A DNA stretch of 64,000 bases from Cryptomeria japonica (GCF_030272615.1 NC_081414.1:781238119-781302118); one strand, 5' to 3'; positions 12,703-25,762 are shown, counted from the stretch's first letter. Notes: a model not told the origin generated them from the sequence alone. Translations and numbers: made by a program.

Positions 12703-13933
12703 TTATAGCAACAATAAAGAAGGAAGACTTGGGGGCTGAATAAGTCTTCACCAAATCTACAAATGAAATCCAATAAACTACAGTAACAACAAAGATAATA
12801 AAATTGAAATAACAACACACAACACCAAGATTTTGTTTTGCAAAACCTGATTAAGCGGAAAACCATGGTCGGAACCTAACCACAATAAGATGATACTTTG
12901 TAATAGTATGTGAAAATATTACAATGGGTAATGCACATGCATTCATGCACACTGCCTAGAGCTCACTGCTCAAAAGATAATGGTCTAAAATGCTACAGCC
13001 CTCAGGGAAGTCTCACGGACTTACATTAATATTCAGACTACAATCCGAAAGAAATGAACTGAAAGAATAGCATCTCCAAATGCTTCATTACAGTTCTGGT
13101 TAAGCATAATTGTCTTCTCTACAACACCAGTATCTCCTCAATCACAACACTAAAAGATGAGTCACTTGATCACACATATATCACTCTCTAATAATGCAGA
13201 CACAACCACTACTACTAAATTACATGACAATATCACCTATATCTACAAATCGTCAACCTTGATAACAAGGTCAGATAAATGCTCAACTCACAATTATAAA
13301 TTACATCACACGATACAAATATCGACCACCAAACCAATATAACAATTTACATGACATAAAATGGACCTAAATCAAATTCCCAAATGCTCAACTTCACTAG
13401 AAATCATGCCAAGGTCAACTGCAACATGCTACACTAGCAGAAATATTGCATAATATGAAAATCATTACTGGTTCATTAAAAACACCAAAAAATTGCACAA
13501 TGATCAATGAGGATCACCAAAACAATTAAGGAACGAATAGGAAACACCACCAAGGATGTTAGAATCATCAAGAACAGATGCGTCAACACCACTTATCAAA
13601 TCTTCATCTATCAACATCTGAAAGCTCAAGAACACAACCAATCAACAACTATCACAAAGAAAGATAACTTGTAGAGAACCAAATCATGATCCATCTGAAT
13701 TGAAGATACAAAAGACCATCCAAAACTATATCCCAAAATCATAGCACAAGATCTAATCACACTGAAATATACCAAAGGAAAACCTAAACTCTACAAAACA
13801 GTGAGCAGCAAAAAAAAATAGCAAAACCGGATCATAAGATCTTCCCAAACACACCGGAGCAAATCATAGGAATTTGTTGACATCAATGAAAACAACACAT
13901 CCTAGAAGCATAAATATCCAACAATCACTAACA
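12703..13933 (-). repeat. 3' LTR of Copia-2 (left copy)
   Basis: About 1231 bp, aligning with 18440-19583. The left edge reads ttatagcaac where the other copy has tgttagcaac, so the terminal dinucleotide has mutated. It holds about 105 bp between two copies of aaatgctcaact (13277 and 13382) where the other LTR has only one copy. Confidence 0.9.
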
Positions 13934-14258
13934 ATCTCCCCCTTTGGCATTCATGGCAACATATTAATGTGAAAAAAGTCAATGCAAAGATAGAAGATAT
14001 CTCTAGAAAACTCCATCTAAGATCAAGACATATAAAGATTTTTTTCACATGATCTCCCTCCCCCTTTGACAAAAATGTCAAAGATCTAAAAATAGAAAAC
14101 CAAACTCATGATTCTCTCTCTCCAAAATAGAAACATGAATTTTAGGAGTCATTTCCCCTAAAACACAGACTACTCCACTAGAGGAGTAGCACCAAATCAT
14201 CAATCTAGATAAATAGATAAGTATCTGAAGTCCACCAGATTAATGCAACTCAATGCAT
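13934..14258 (-). other. Copia-2 3' untranslated region and polypurine tract
   Basis: On the - strand the tract reads TGCCAAAGGGGGAGAT directly before the LTR, and a second purine tract (about 14057-14070, AAAGGGGGAGGGAG) lies further upstream, repeating the duplicated-tract pattern of Copia-1. No coding sequence. Confidence 0.8.
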
Positions 14259-17200
14259 CTAGTTCTCAATAGGAGGGGTAGATACCCCTAACTTGTGTCT
14301 CAAATAGACAAACGTATCTATAGGCAAAGGCTTAGTGAAAATATCAGTTATTTTTTCCATTGTAGATACATACTCTAGCTTCACCTTCTCTTCACTAACT
14401 TGCTCTCTAAAGTAATGATATTTGATTGACAAATGCTTAGTCTTTGAATGTTACACCAGATTCTTTGACATGTTAATAGCACTAGAATTATAATAGTAAA
14501 TGATAGTAGGCTCATCATAGATAACTCTGATATCTTTCAACATTTACTTCATCCAAAATACATGTGCGCAATTACTAGCAACAACAATGTACTCAGCTTC
14601 AATAGTAGATAAGGATACTAAATCTTGTTTCTTACTAGCTCATGAAAACAACTTCCTTTCCAAAAAAGAATGCTCTTCTGGTAGTTCTATTTCAGTCATC
14701 AACATCACCAACCCAATCAGAATTAGTGTAAGCACATAGCATGAAATCATCATTCCGCAAATACCATAAACCATATCCATAGTTCCCTTCAGGTATCTAA
14801 ATATCCTCTTCACAATAGTGACATGACTTTTTTTCGAGTCATCTTGATATCTAGCAGCCATGCATATGACATGCATAATGCCTGGTCTAGTATGAGTAAG
14901 ATATAGAAGTCCACTAACCATATATATGTACAAACTCTGATTAGCTTTCAAAGATTTATCATTCTTAGATAATTTACATACAGTCACCATAGGAGTTCCA
15001 ACTGGTTTGGAATCATCTAACCCAAACTTCTTTAGGGATTCCTTCACATACTTTGTTTCAGATATCAATATACCTTTTCCAGCCTATGAAATCTACAAAC
15101 CTAAGAAAAATTCCATCTCACCAATCATAGATATCTCAAATTCTTTCTACATATCACCGACAAACTTCATACTCAAGTCATCATCACCTCCAGAGATAAT
15201 ATCATCAACAAAGACTTCAACAATTAGGATGTTATCATTCTCAATCTTAAAGTACATATTACTATCAGTGGCACCTTTACTAAATCCCAATTTTAATTAA
15301 TATTTATCTAGTCTATCATACCAGGCTTTTGGGGCTTTCTTCAATCCATAAAGGGATTTCTTCATTTTACATACCATGTCTCCATCATCTGACAATGAAA
15401 ATCCATCAGGTTGGTCAATGTAGACTTCTTCCTCAAGACCACTATTCAAAAAGGCAGATTTAACATCCATCTAATATACCTTGAAATCTTTATAAGCAGC
15501 ATATGTAAGCAATATTCTAACAACTTCAAGTTTATCCACCGAAGAAAAAGTATCCTCATAGTTAATTACTTCTTTCTATGAATATCCTTTGCAAACTAGT
15601 ATAGCTTTATTTATGATAACTTCACCACCTTCATTCAATTTTTTCACGAATACCTATTTAGTACCAATAACATTCTTATTCTTAGGTATAGGCACAAGCT
15701 CCCATGTATAATTCTTTTCAATTTGATCTAATTCTTCTTCCATAGCTCTCATCCAATTTTCATCTTTATAGGCTTCAACGACATCTTTAGGTTCAACTTT
15801 AGAAATTGAACATACTTCTTTAGCAGATAACCTTCTTTGAGTCATCACACCTTTATTCTTATCAAGAATAATCTAATTTTCACAATGATTCAATCTTACA
15901 TACCTCAAAGTCTTCTAATTGTTCTGATTTTTTCAAGTTCTTGCACCTCTTTAGCAACAACATCTGGGTTGACTGTCTCTACTAGATCATTCTGCTTAGG
16001 TTCTTCAATCTATATAGGGGCTAAAACAATATGTTGTACATCATCATATCAACATTCTTTGATCTCTTTCCCAAGGTTCTCATCCACCTTCACATTTGCA
16101 CTCTCCATTGTCTTTCTCGGTCTCTTATTGTAGCACCAGTAGGCTTTCCTATTTGTAGAATATCCCAAAAAAATTCCTTCATCACTTCTAGTATCAAACT
16201 TGCCTATGTCCTCATCTCTCTTGATATAACATTTTCTACCAAATACTCTGAAATATCTCATAGTAGGAACAAGACCAAGCCATAGCTCATAAGGAGTGTT
16301 TCTAGTATCACCTTTAATATGAATTATGTTGAATGTCTAAACAACACTGCTAATAGCTTCTCACTAGTAGATCTTCAGAACATTTCCTCCAATTAGCATA
16401 GTCCTTGCAACATCCAAGACAATTATTTTCTTCCTTTCAACAACTCCATTATGTCAAGGGTTTCTAGGAGCATATATTTATCTTCTAATTCCATAATTCT
16501 CACAGAATGAATTGAACTTACCATAGAAAAATTCTCCACCTCTATCAAATCTCAGACATTTTACCTTCAAAATAGACTCAGTCTCCACCTTAGCTTTGAA
16601 TATCTTGAATTTTTCCAATGCTTCTGATTTCTCCTTCAAAAAGATAACCCACATCATCTTGAAATAGTCATCAATTAGCAACATAAAATATCTATCACCC
16701 TACACATTTCTAAGATTTGTAAGTCCACATAGGCCAGTATGTACAAGATGTAGCAATCCATCAGATGTATATTATTTACTCTTAAAATAAATTCTTGTTT
16801 TCTTACCCAACTAAAATTCCTTACATACCATATTATCAATCTTAGGTAGATCTCTAACATCTTGTGTAGAATAGATCTTAATCATTGAATGAGAATTCAC
16901 ATGACACGTTCTCCTATTCCACAACCAACTCTCATCAATCTAAGAAATCAAACAAATTTTCTCATCGGCATTCAAATGGATAATATTACCTTTAGTCTTA
17001 GTTCTAGATGCAATCTCTATACCGGAGGCATTTAGGATCTTGCATTTTGCATCCTTGAATTGTAGATCATAACCTTTGTCAACCATTTGTCCATCACTCA
17101 AAGGATTATGCTTCAAATCTTCAACATACAAGACATCATTAGTATTATGCTTACTTTCAAAGGATATAGAACCTCTCCCATGGATTACACAAGCTTTGTC

Positions 17201-18398
17201 ATCTCCAAATCTAACTATTCTACCATCATATCTTTCCATACTCATAAATTTGGTTTTATCACTAGTCATGTGATGTACACAACCACTATCAATTACCCAT
17301 TCATCATTCTCTTCAACTTTAGTAGCTAAATCCTTCTCTTCATTAGTACAATTTGTGGAATCAATAGGTATGCATCCATCTAGCTTAATGAAAAGGAATA
17401 CAACTTTATCTCCTTCTAATTCTTCATCTTTAATACCTTCATCACCAGCATAATAATAGTTCTTCTGATTCCTATCATGCTTATCAAACTTATCATTCTT
17501 GTTATATTTAGCCATTCTCTTCAAGCATCTAGAAGCCAAATGTCCTATCTTATTACAATAAAAACATTTTAGAGGCATGTTTCCATCATACTTGTCAGCC
17601 CCTTTAGGTAAGCTCTAGGAAATCAATGCTTAAAGTTGATCTAGCTCTCTTTCTTTCTCTTCTATCTCTCTTCTCTCTCTCTCATATCTAGATATTTTGA
17701 ACTCATCAAGATCATACTTCTACTTACCGGATATAGATGTTGATTCTCTAAATGTTGTCTCCTATTTTCCATGTGATTCTCCAAATTCCCTTAGCTCAAA
17801 TGAAACAATCTTTCCAACCATCATATCTCTCATAACTGTAGTCACACTCCAAATCTCATCAATAGTAGCAACCTTATGTTTATAAGAAGAAGGAAAAAGA
17901 TCTCAATACCTTAGCAACAATTTCATCTTCTTCAATGGTTCCACTAACACATCTGATACCTAGGACAAGGTCATTCACCTTAGCCATGAAAGAGTGTATG
18001 TTCTCATCATCTCCCATCTTCAATGTCTCATATTTTTCTTTCAAACTCTACAACATAGCAACTTTCACTTGTTTATCACCTTCATATAGGATTTTAATAA
18101 TTTCCCATATCTCATGTGCGGTCTAAAGTCCCATTACATTTGTCATATTAGAATCAGTCAAGGCACTAAGAAATGGTTCCTTCACTCTAATATTATGTTC
18201 ATCTTCCTTGATCTCATCAGCAGTAGTTGGTCCATTCGGAGGAGAAAAATAGGCATTATTTTTAATCTTCCAGTAATCTTCACCAAGACATTTCAAGTGC
18301 ACTTCCATCCAATTGTTCCATATAACATAGTTATTTCCATCAAATGGACAATCCTTCTTAAAGATAACACCTTGAGCTTCCATCCCAGATCTCCTCAA
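14259..18398 (-). pseudogene. Copia-2 gag-pol remnant with many stops and frameshifts
   Basis: In - strand order: gag near 18398-17600 (GNNYVIWNNWMEVHLK); an intact zinc knuckle CFYCNKIGHLASRC near 17570; a protease site with intact DSG (WVIDSGCVHHMTSD, near 17300); integrase core pieces (FDRGGEF near 16545, then HNGVVERK near 16430); a reverse transcriptase start (NVIGTK near 15655); and RNase H remnants ending at TAG 14259-14261. At least a dozen stops and several frameshifts separate the pieces. The frame stops at TGA exactly where a Gln precedes xNGVVER in Copia elements, the same place where Copia-1 and Copia-3 have TAG. Confidence 0.88.
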
Positions 18399-18419
18399 GT
18401 GATTAAGTTTCTACTAGAG

Positions 18420-18437
18420 GATCTAGCTCTAATACCA
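18420..18437 (-). other. Primer-binding site of Copia-2
   Basis: The - strand reads TGGTATTAGAGCTAGATC two bases inside the LTR edge at 18440, matching the initiator-Met type site used by plant Copia elements. Confidence 0.85.
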
Positions 18438-18439
18438 AT

Positions 18440-19583
18440 TGTTAGCAACAACAAAGAAGAAAGACTGAGATGGGGGGGTGAATTAGTCTTCACTAGATCT
18501 ACAAACTTAATCAGAAAAATAGATCTAATAAACTACAGTAACAACAAAGATAAGAAAATTGAAAGCATAACACACAACACAAAGATTTTGACATGGAAAA
18601 TCCAGTTAAGCGAAAAAACATGGTGGGAACCTACCCAAAGTAAGATGATACTCTATAGTAGTATGTGAAATCATTACAATGGGGAATGCACATGCATTCA
18701 GGCACACTATCTAGAGCTCACTGCTCAAAAGATAATTTCATGGAAGGATACAACCCTCTGGGAAGTCTCGCTAACTTACAATAAGAATAAGACTACCATC
18801 CAAAAGAAATGAACTAAAAGAATAGCATCTCCAAATGCTTGATTACAGTTCTGGTTAAGCATAGTTGTCTTCTCTGCAACACCAATCTCTCCTCAATCGC
18901 AACATTGAAAGATGAATCAATTGATCACACATATACCAATCTCTGATAATGCATAAACAACCACTACTACTAAATTACATGAAAATATCCCCTATATATA
19001 CAAATCATCAACTTGGATAACAAGGTCAGCTAAATGCTCAACTTTACTAGAAATCATGGTAAGATTAACCACAACATTCTACACCACCATACATACCACA
19101 TAGCACAAAAATTATCATTGGTTCATTAAAACCACCAAAAACTTGCACAATGATCAATGCAGGTCACCAAAACAAATAGGACACAACTACGAAACACTAG
19201 CAAGCACATTAGAATCATCAAGAATAGCTATCCCAACACCACTTATTAAATCTTCATCTATCAACGTGCAAAAGCTCAAGAACACAACCAATCAGCAACT
19301 GTCACGAAGAAAGATAACTTGCAGAGAACCAAATCACAATCCATATAAAATGAAGATACACAGTACCATCCCAAATAATATCCCAAAATCACAACACAAG
19401 ATATGATCACATTGGAATATACTGGAGGAAAACCTGAACTTTGCAAAATAGTGATCAACAAAACAAAACTGCAAAACCGGATCATAAGATCTTCCCAAAC
19501 ACATCAGATTAAATCACAGAAATATGTCGACATGAATTACAACAACATATCCTAGTAGGATCAATGACTAGAAATCTCCAACA
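18440..19583 (-). repeat. 5' LTR of Copia-2 (right copy)
   Basis: About 1144 bp, collinear with 12703-13933. On the - strand it starts TGTTGGAGATTTC and ends near gttgctaaca. The C-run (ggggggg on the + strand at 18472-18478) close to its end is the same feature as in Copia-1. Confidence 0.9.
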
Positions 19584-20330
19584 ACAACTTCTACCCACTT
19601 GGTTACATAATTAATACAAATCAAGATATATTCTTTGTTCTTAGAGTGAAGATTAATTTGTCCCACAAAATTGAGACCCCTTTTTCCAAAGGGCTCAGTG
19701 GATAACTAAGGATGTAGAGGAATTTCATATAAATACATGAGATGACCCATGTGTTGAAACTTTTACTAATGGTAAACATATCTTTTTCAATCTTTATGGA
19801 TCATAGGTCAATAATATCTAATGGTAAGGATTTTTTGGTGGTCCTTTGAGTTACAAAATAACCTCTGCAAGGCTCATAATGGCATGAACAAAGTATATGG
19901 AAGACATCATCCTCAACTACATATCACTTAATGACATCATCAATGTTGGTACAAAAGAGCATCCCATTGATCCACATGTATTGATCACTAAGGACAACAA
20001 GCTTGCATCGCTCCTTGGATGAAAAGTGTGGAGGAAATTGGTATGTGGTCCTAAATAGTTTGCAATGTCTACAAACCACATACTCTTTACTAAAATAGCA
20101 AAGAGATGTTCATATAGAAAAATATCATCAACTAACACAAGTTCATCTTATTTCTACAACCTAGATAGAAGGTCTACAACCACATTTTCTCAATTAGGCT
20201 TATCAAGTATATTTATATCAAATTCTTGCAATAAAAATAACCATCTAATCACTCTTCCTATTACTGCTCATTTATTCATTAAGAATCTTATTGTAGAGTG
20301 ATCAATATGAATAAAAATCTTATAACCAGT
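19584..20330 (-). pseudogene. Gypsy-C RNase H and integrase N-terminal part
   Basis: The - strand gives an RNase H end with IFIHIDHSTIRFLMNK, then RVIRWLFLLQEFDINILDKP and VVVDLLSRL (about 20330-20140), typical of Ty3/Gypsy. Next come the linker WFVDIANYLGPHT and an integrase zinc-finger remnant with FHILCSCHYEPCRGYF near 19880, then the start of the core and a KWVEV motif near 19600. Several stops and at least one frameshift are present. Copia-2 cuts the gene at 19583. No reverse transcriptase was recognised to the right, so the element is truncated there. Confidence 0.85.
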
Positions 20331-20575
20331 AATGTAATGACATTTTATTCACTCCAAATATTGTGTGTGTGAAAAGTGGACTTATATCTGTATTTGTATC
20401 TAAATACACAACACTTCAATTAAGTCATTAGATGCATGGTTAGTAAATCAATAATCGATAATGAACAATAAACCATTACAAAGTGACCTATTGCCTTCTA
20501 GTAGATGTGGGTTTAGTCTTGCTCCCAAATTTCATATGCAATACTAGTGACTAGACAACACCTAAACGGGGGATT

Positions 20576-21408
20576 GTAATCTATATGAGCATGAATTTGA
20601 GCTAAATTAATGCAAGATTAAGCTAGATGAATGCAACATTTAAGCTAGATATGCATGATTAATCTAACACGATTTAAGCAATATTAAGCTAGATGATTTA
20701 ATAAGGATGCAATAACTAATATGTAATATCTTAATGTGAAATCTTAGTGAACCTAGAGAAAAAACAACATAATAACAATATATTCTCCAGGATCCCTGAA
20801 TGAGAGATGAAAGCCTGAATTTATAGAAAATTCAGAAAGAAACCAACAGCTAAGATCAAATGATGATCAGTTGTCAATATTTTCCAAAAGGAAGCACAAT
20901 CCAGGTGAATTGATGTGATTGTCTATTTTTCTCGGTTTTAAAGGAAATTGAGCTAAAATTAAGATAAAATTAGAAAATATTGATTTATTCTCTATTTCAT
21001 TCAATTTTGAGTTTTAATTTTTTTAATTGCTTTCTTTGAGATTTTTCTTCAATTTTTAATTTGATTTTCAAGATTGTCTCCATTTGATTTCTTTTCTCAA
21101 ATTTTTATTCCTTTTTTCCAATTAATTATTTTTTTGATGATTTAGTGGCAAATTGATTAATTTAATTAAATATGCTAGGATATTTAATAAAATAAATAGG
21201 ATAATTGTTTAAAAATGATTTACTTGAAATGATCAATTAATTATATATTTATTTAATTAATTTAGAGTGATTTTGCAATGTGACATTAATGATTTAAGAA
21301 ATTAATTGTGTGCTCAAGATTAATTTTAATTATTTTTGGTTAGAACCTTGGTGATGTTGTCAAGACTAGGGGGTCTATAGTTTAGATGACCATTTTTAGG
21401 GTATTAGA
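20576..21408 (-). repeat. Probable 3' LTR of the old Gypsy-PMD element (copy A)
   Basis: The right edge is placed where agggtattaga is followed by tttgcccctctttg, the same junction as in copy B (gtgtctaca then ttttgcccctctttg at 41875/41876), that is LTR against polypurine tract on the - strand. The interior is AT-rich with taattaa and atttatttaatta phrases, as in the copy B LTR. The left edge is uncertain. The stretch 20331-20575 between Gypsy-C and this LTR shows nothing recognisable. Confidence 0.55.
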
Positions 21409-22452
21409 TTTGCCCCTCTTTGAATTAATGTGTGAGAAGTGCGTTGGTTCAAAGAATAGTTAGTCTAGGAGATACTAGTTCTGAACTTGATTGATCACGA
21501 ACCAGATGAAGAGTGAGGTATTTAGTTTGTTTTGAAGTTATGAAACTAAATAGAGTTGATTAGAGAGTTAGAAATCCCGAACTTGATTGAACTAGGCCTG
21601 ATGAAGAGCAAAGATATCGAACTTGAACTTGATCGATCAAGAAGCAGATCTTACTGATCTAGGACTTGATTGAACTAGACACAGTGAGCAAAGATAAAAT
21701 TGATCTTGAACTTGATGGATCAAGACACGATGAGCGAAGATAAATTGTCTAGCTTGATTTGATGTGATGAAACTGAACACCTTCTTAGATTGGGCATGTG
21801 ATCAAAGATACTATTTAAACCCTTGATTGAGTTTAAATGAATAATCAGCTTGATGAAAAGCGATGAAACTGATTAATGTTAAGAGACTGATTCAGATGAA
21901 GACAATATCAGGTTTGATTTTATATGACAAAATTGATACCCCTAGAGATTGATTTGATTCAGATGATCGAGAAATCTTAACTTGATATGAAGTGATCAAA
22001 TTGAGATGCCCCTAACAATAAGGTCTTGTTAATATTCTTTGGTTGAAAATATTGTTGCTCAACTTTAGATGAAGATTTGAAAAATTTCTCAACTTTTGAT
22101 GATGATGTCATGAGTATACCCCCTCAGGAGCGAAATCAAAAGATAGCGAGGGTTGTGCAGTGACTTCAAGAAATTTTTTGAGTGATGATAAGTTATTTGA
22201 GCACAAAGATTAATGTTGAAGATTAAAATGAGAGTTGGTTTGAGAATTAAAATTGAGATTTAGAGCCAAGCACAAATTGAAGAAAAGAATGAGCATTTGA
22301 TGAAAGCGCTAATTGGTCTCTGTTGTGCAAAATTGATTAGGAAGATAATCTTAGATTTTGATTTGGGTCCAGAAAAATAGAATCAAGACAAGCAAATTAA
22401 CTTAGGGTATAGTTTTCATGTCCATCAAAGCAAGTTAAAAAATTAGGGTTTT
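21409..22452. other. Copy A region between polypurine tract and PMD promoter
   Basis: It starts with the tract that reads CAAAGAGGGGCAAA on the - strand. From about 21480 to 21990 it contains degenerate repeats of a phrase like gaacttgattgatcaa followed by gatgagcaaagat. No coding frame. The corresponding interval in copy B is 41876-42118; both contain a stretch with ccccctc and end in a TATA box. Confidence 0.5.
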
Positions 22453-22466
22453 GGCTATATAAGGGG
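22453..22466 (+). promoter_or_regulatory. TATA-type promoter of PMD copy A
   Basis: GGCTATATAAGGGG stands upstream of a short exon with an ATG at 22550 and a splice donor at 22612. Copy B has ggctataagatagg (42119-42132) in the equivalent place. Assignment as a core promoter is inference from motif and position. Confidence 0.55.
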
Positions 22467-22499
22467 TCCATGTGTCATTTTCAATTCATTTCAAATTCT

Positions 22500-23076
22500 C
22501 TAAGTTTGAAATTTTAAAATCCCTCTATGAAGAAAAATGGCCATTCCGACTGAGGAGCATCATTTTGAGCACCAGAGATGACATAATCGATCACAAAACT
22601 ATGACCCAACGGTAAGTGATCCATCTTAAGGCTGTTTAATTTCTTAAATTTTGAATTTTGGTATTTTTTTTTGCATTTTAGAGTCATTAAAGTCTTGTGC
22701 CTCGATTTATTGTGTGGGCTAAGACCATTTTTTGTATGATAAACTGTCTTTTTAGTGGTTTTTCATATGGGCATATAGGGTTTTTCGTCTGATGTGGTCC
22801 CACATCTCGTACGAAAGTGTGATTGAGTGCCCATTTTATCATGTGATGTATCATGTTTAATCATATGGGGATAGTTTGTCATGCTAGATGTAATCCTGAT
22901 TCATATGAGTTTATGCCTGTTTGTGAAAACTCATATGAAAAACAACAGGCATGTTTGAGGGTCAAAACATCAAATTTTGATTTTCCATTTTGTATATTTG
23001 GATTTGCAAGCATGTTTAGCATATTTTTAGCGCAATTTGGAGCACATGCTGATAGTGTTTATGTTTGATTTTACAG
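22500..23076 (+). other. PMD copy A 5' exon and first intron
   Basis: A short exon ends at acccaacg with donor GTAAGTGA (GT at 22612-22613). The intron runs to ttttacag (AG at 23075-23076), about 465 bp, and the next exon has ATG TTG GA at 23083. In copy B the same order is present: donor GTAAGTAC at 42287, acceptor ctgcag at 43091-43092, and ATG TTG GA at 43105. The copy A intron carries several catatg-containing phrases rather than the CGCGTCTGTGT repeats of copy B. Confidence 0.6.
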
Positions 23077-23265
23077 ATTCAGATGTTGGATATCTTGTTT
23101 CGATGTGTTTATCCACCGATGATTGGGTTAGTTCGCAGTTTATCAGACACAGATAGGGCCATATTTATTTCTGTGGGTTTGGATACCTTCTTCAGATGCC
23201 GAATATCTATGTGAATCATGGGATGCTGACTGCATTAGCAAAGTGGTTTTATTTAGAGCATAAAA
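23077..23265 (+). pseudogene. PMD gene copy A, first coding part
   Basis: From ATG 23083 the translation contains SLSDTDRAIFISVGLDTFF and, after a one-base frameshift near 23195, MPNIYVNHGMLTALAKW. These align with the PMD of copy B (ELSIQDMISIEEMGLTHML, then VPEFRANMGLLTALAERW). The coding stops at 23265, where a TIR transposon begins; the next residues of the domain are found at 39189. PMD proteins are known from Arabidopsis MAIN and MAIL1, which act in gene expression and silencing. Here the gene is part of a retrotransposon. Confidence 0.8.
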
Positions 23266-23305
23266 GGGTTAGTGCAGGATCATGGGGGGCCAAAAAGTGG
23301 CGATG
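23266..23305 (+). repeat. Left TIR of the DNA transposon
   Basis: Begins GGGTTAGTGCAGGATCATGG and continues with ggggccaaaa then agtggcgatg. It pairs with the right end, lacking about 10 bp present there. Confidence 0.8.
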
Positions 23306-23429
23306 TGAAAAAAATAGCCTTCTCCACTCGCCTAAAAATGCAAAAATCCATGTTGAATTTTTGCTTGGCCTAGGTGTCAGTACACCTTGGCATGGTAATT
23401 ACCCAGGCAAATCAGATATCCAATTTTAT

Positions 23430-23746
23430 TTGTAATTTTAAATTAAAAATATATTATATAATATATAATGTAATATTATATATTACATGTTATATAATAT
23501 ATAATAATATAATATAATATTATATAAGTTATATAATATAATAATATAATAATATATTATATTATTATATATTATATTATAATAATATAATAATATATTA
23601 TATTATTATATATTATAATATAATAATATATTATATAACTTATATAATATTATATTATAATATAATAATATATTATATATTATATAATATATAATATATT
23701 ATTATATTATATATATTATATAATATATAATATAATATAATATTAT
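23430..23746. repeat. AT dinucleotide-rich tract, left part
   Basis: Nearly pure A and T with tata, attat and palindromic taatata runs. Gypsy-A inserted into it, and the same tract continues at 31583-31733. The TSD attat of Gypsy-A belongs to this tract. Confidence 0.9.
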
Positions 23747-25016
23747 TGTAAAGCAGAAAATCGCGATCGAACCCTAGTTGCTCTCCCCTCTTCCAACTCC
23801 GAGGAGAGAGAAGGGAGATTCACTCTAGGGTTGATGGTTTTCACTTAGGGGAGAGACTTTACATTCAAAAGAGGGGTTGAAACCCACAAGATCCAATCCC
23901 ACGCAATGCAAGATTGGATGCTAAATGAGTTTCAAGGGTTATGACAGCAAGGCTACCCTCTTTTGTAAAGAATGTGCATAGAAGAATTAAGCTAGGAATG
24001 CATAGAAAGTGAGAAAGATTCGCTTATAAACTAAGATAGGGATACAGTATGAAGCTGCGGACCTGGAATTAGTAGTAAAATGTCGATACGGCGCCATCCT
24101 ACAAATTTGAGCAAAAGTTGTCGGGACGATGGTGCCCGGTGCCACGGTCCTCCGAAAAATCCGTGAAACGAAGGGGGATCTATTCGTCTCTGCACAAGGA
24201 TTCCAGATCTTCAATTTCACCTGCGTACCTGCAACCTACACACAGAAAAGCGAAGACGATTGGGGGGTTAGGGATTAGGGGTTTGCCTTTAGGTCAAACC
24301 CCGGTTTTGGAATTAACCAAGAAATGAGCAAGAGCTGTAAATATAAATGACTATAAAACAAGTACTAATACCTTGTTCTAAGGATGTTTGTATCCTTATG
24401 TTCGAAGGTATAGATGTTGTATGTTGTTGTAGTATGTTGTAAGTGATCTCCTCTTCAATGGTTGAATCCTTGTTTTGAATGCAACACTTAGCCTTGAATG
24501 GAGACTTGAAATGATCAATTGCTTGAAGGAATGCTTGAATGCTTGAATGCTTGAATGCTTGAGTATAGTTTCCACGCTTTTTACATATATGTCCTTCTTC
24601 CTTAAATGGGAGAGGACAATGTAGTTTATATACTTGTCATTTAGGGCTGATAGACTGATTTTCCCGACCTTAGGCCGACCAGGGAAAGTTAATTTCCAAA
24701 TTGCAAACAAAAAGACCCGAAGTCCAAAAGAGACCGGGCCCAAAATAGGACCCAGGGACCAGGGCGCTGGGCGCCATGGTCCTGGGGGACCAGGGCACTG
24801 GGCGCCCTGGTCCTGAAGGACCAGGGCGCTGGGCGCTCTGGTCCCACCTCCCGGGACAGCAGGGTGCAAAGGAGGTTCAGGCCAGGGTGCAAGAAAATGC
24901 AGTTTTCAGTGTCATAATCAGGTTTCGGGGTCTCCATTCAGGTTACGTGTTGCGTCGCCATCGTGAAGACCGAAATGCAGTCGAAATTGCAAGTGTCGCA
25001 ATTTTAGGACGCTACA
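23747..25016 (-). repeat. 3' LTR of Gypsy-A (left copy)
   Basis: 1270 bp; + strand starts TGTAAAGCAGAAAATCGCG and ends GACGCTACA. A GC-rich block at about 24751-24843 has three units of a roughly 31-bp palindromic sequence (GGACCAGGGCGC then GGCGCCCTGGTCC); the other LTR has two, which explains the 32-bp length difference. It also has four tandem copies of tgcttgaa near 24524-24560. Confidence 0.93.
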
Positions 25017-25762
25017 TTTAGCCCCCACTTTAGCGGGAGTATGTATGCTCATACTTCCGATAAAGTACAAGGAAACAACATTGAAAGACTTTCACCACGT
25101 CAACGAGGCAAGACACACCAAGCCCCCAGTGGACTAAGGATCTTACGACTTCGATTGACAAAGTAAAAGGGAAGATCACGAGGGAGAACCATGACTGTCA
25201 GTAGTAAAGTTCCCTCACTATGAATCATGCAAGAAAGATATCAAAAATTTTCAACACAAAGCTAAATTTGTCAAGAAATTTTCAAGTATCTTGAAAAGAT
25301 ATGAACGGGATGTATGCCCCCCTACGTTAAAGCGATCGCACACGCCTCATCGGGGGTGATTGCTTTAAGGTAGTGATACATATAAGGAATGAGAAAGGAA
25401 AGGAGAACGTAAGCACAAGGATTTAGCCCCCAAGTGTGAGATAAGCCCAAGGATAATAGACACAAAACACAAAGCAGAAGGTGACTTCGCTTTCCTTGGG
25501 GTCAGTATGCTGTATGATAATTCATGTATATATATCATATGTATGTATGCATAATTGTTCTTCATTCCCCAATCAAGGAAGGTCACCTAGAAGAAGGGAA
25601 CACATGTGTCTTTTGAGTCAACATGAGAGAGACCAAAAGAGATCTCAATGCTTTGCATCGTCCTCAAGTAGACAACACTAAGGACAACAAATAGAAGAAT
25701 GAGAATAACATATAGAAGAAGTAACACAAGAGAGGAGGAGAGAATTTGCTATGCTAATGTAT
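25017..25762 (-). other. Gypsy-A 3' untranslated region and polypurine tract
   Basis: On the - strand the tract AAAGTGGGGGCTAAA lies directly against the LTR edge at 25016. No protein motif is seen in the remaining 700 bp. Confidence 0.75.

Larger units (their letters stand above)
12703..19583 (-). mobile_element. Copia-2, a decayed Copia element inserted in Gypsy-C
   Basis: LTRs at 18440-19583 (5', in element sense) and 12703-13933 (3') enclose antisense gag-pol remnants, a primer-binding site at 18420-18437 and a polypurine tract adjoining 13933. Flanking 5-mers are acaaa (12698-12702) and acaac (19584-19588), a TSD with one mismatch. The LTRs differ in length by 87 bp and the coding part has many stops and frameshifts, so it is an old insertion. 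Confidence 0.92.

Noticed and set aside
24396-25021. Several frames of 60-160 codons on both strands in the Gypsy-A LTR
   Set aside because: They recur in the other LTR, overlap the palindromic GC repeat, and have no domain.
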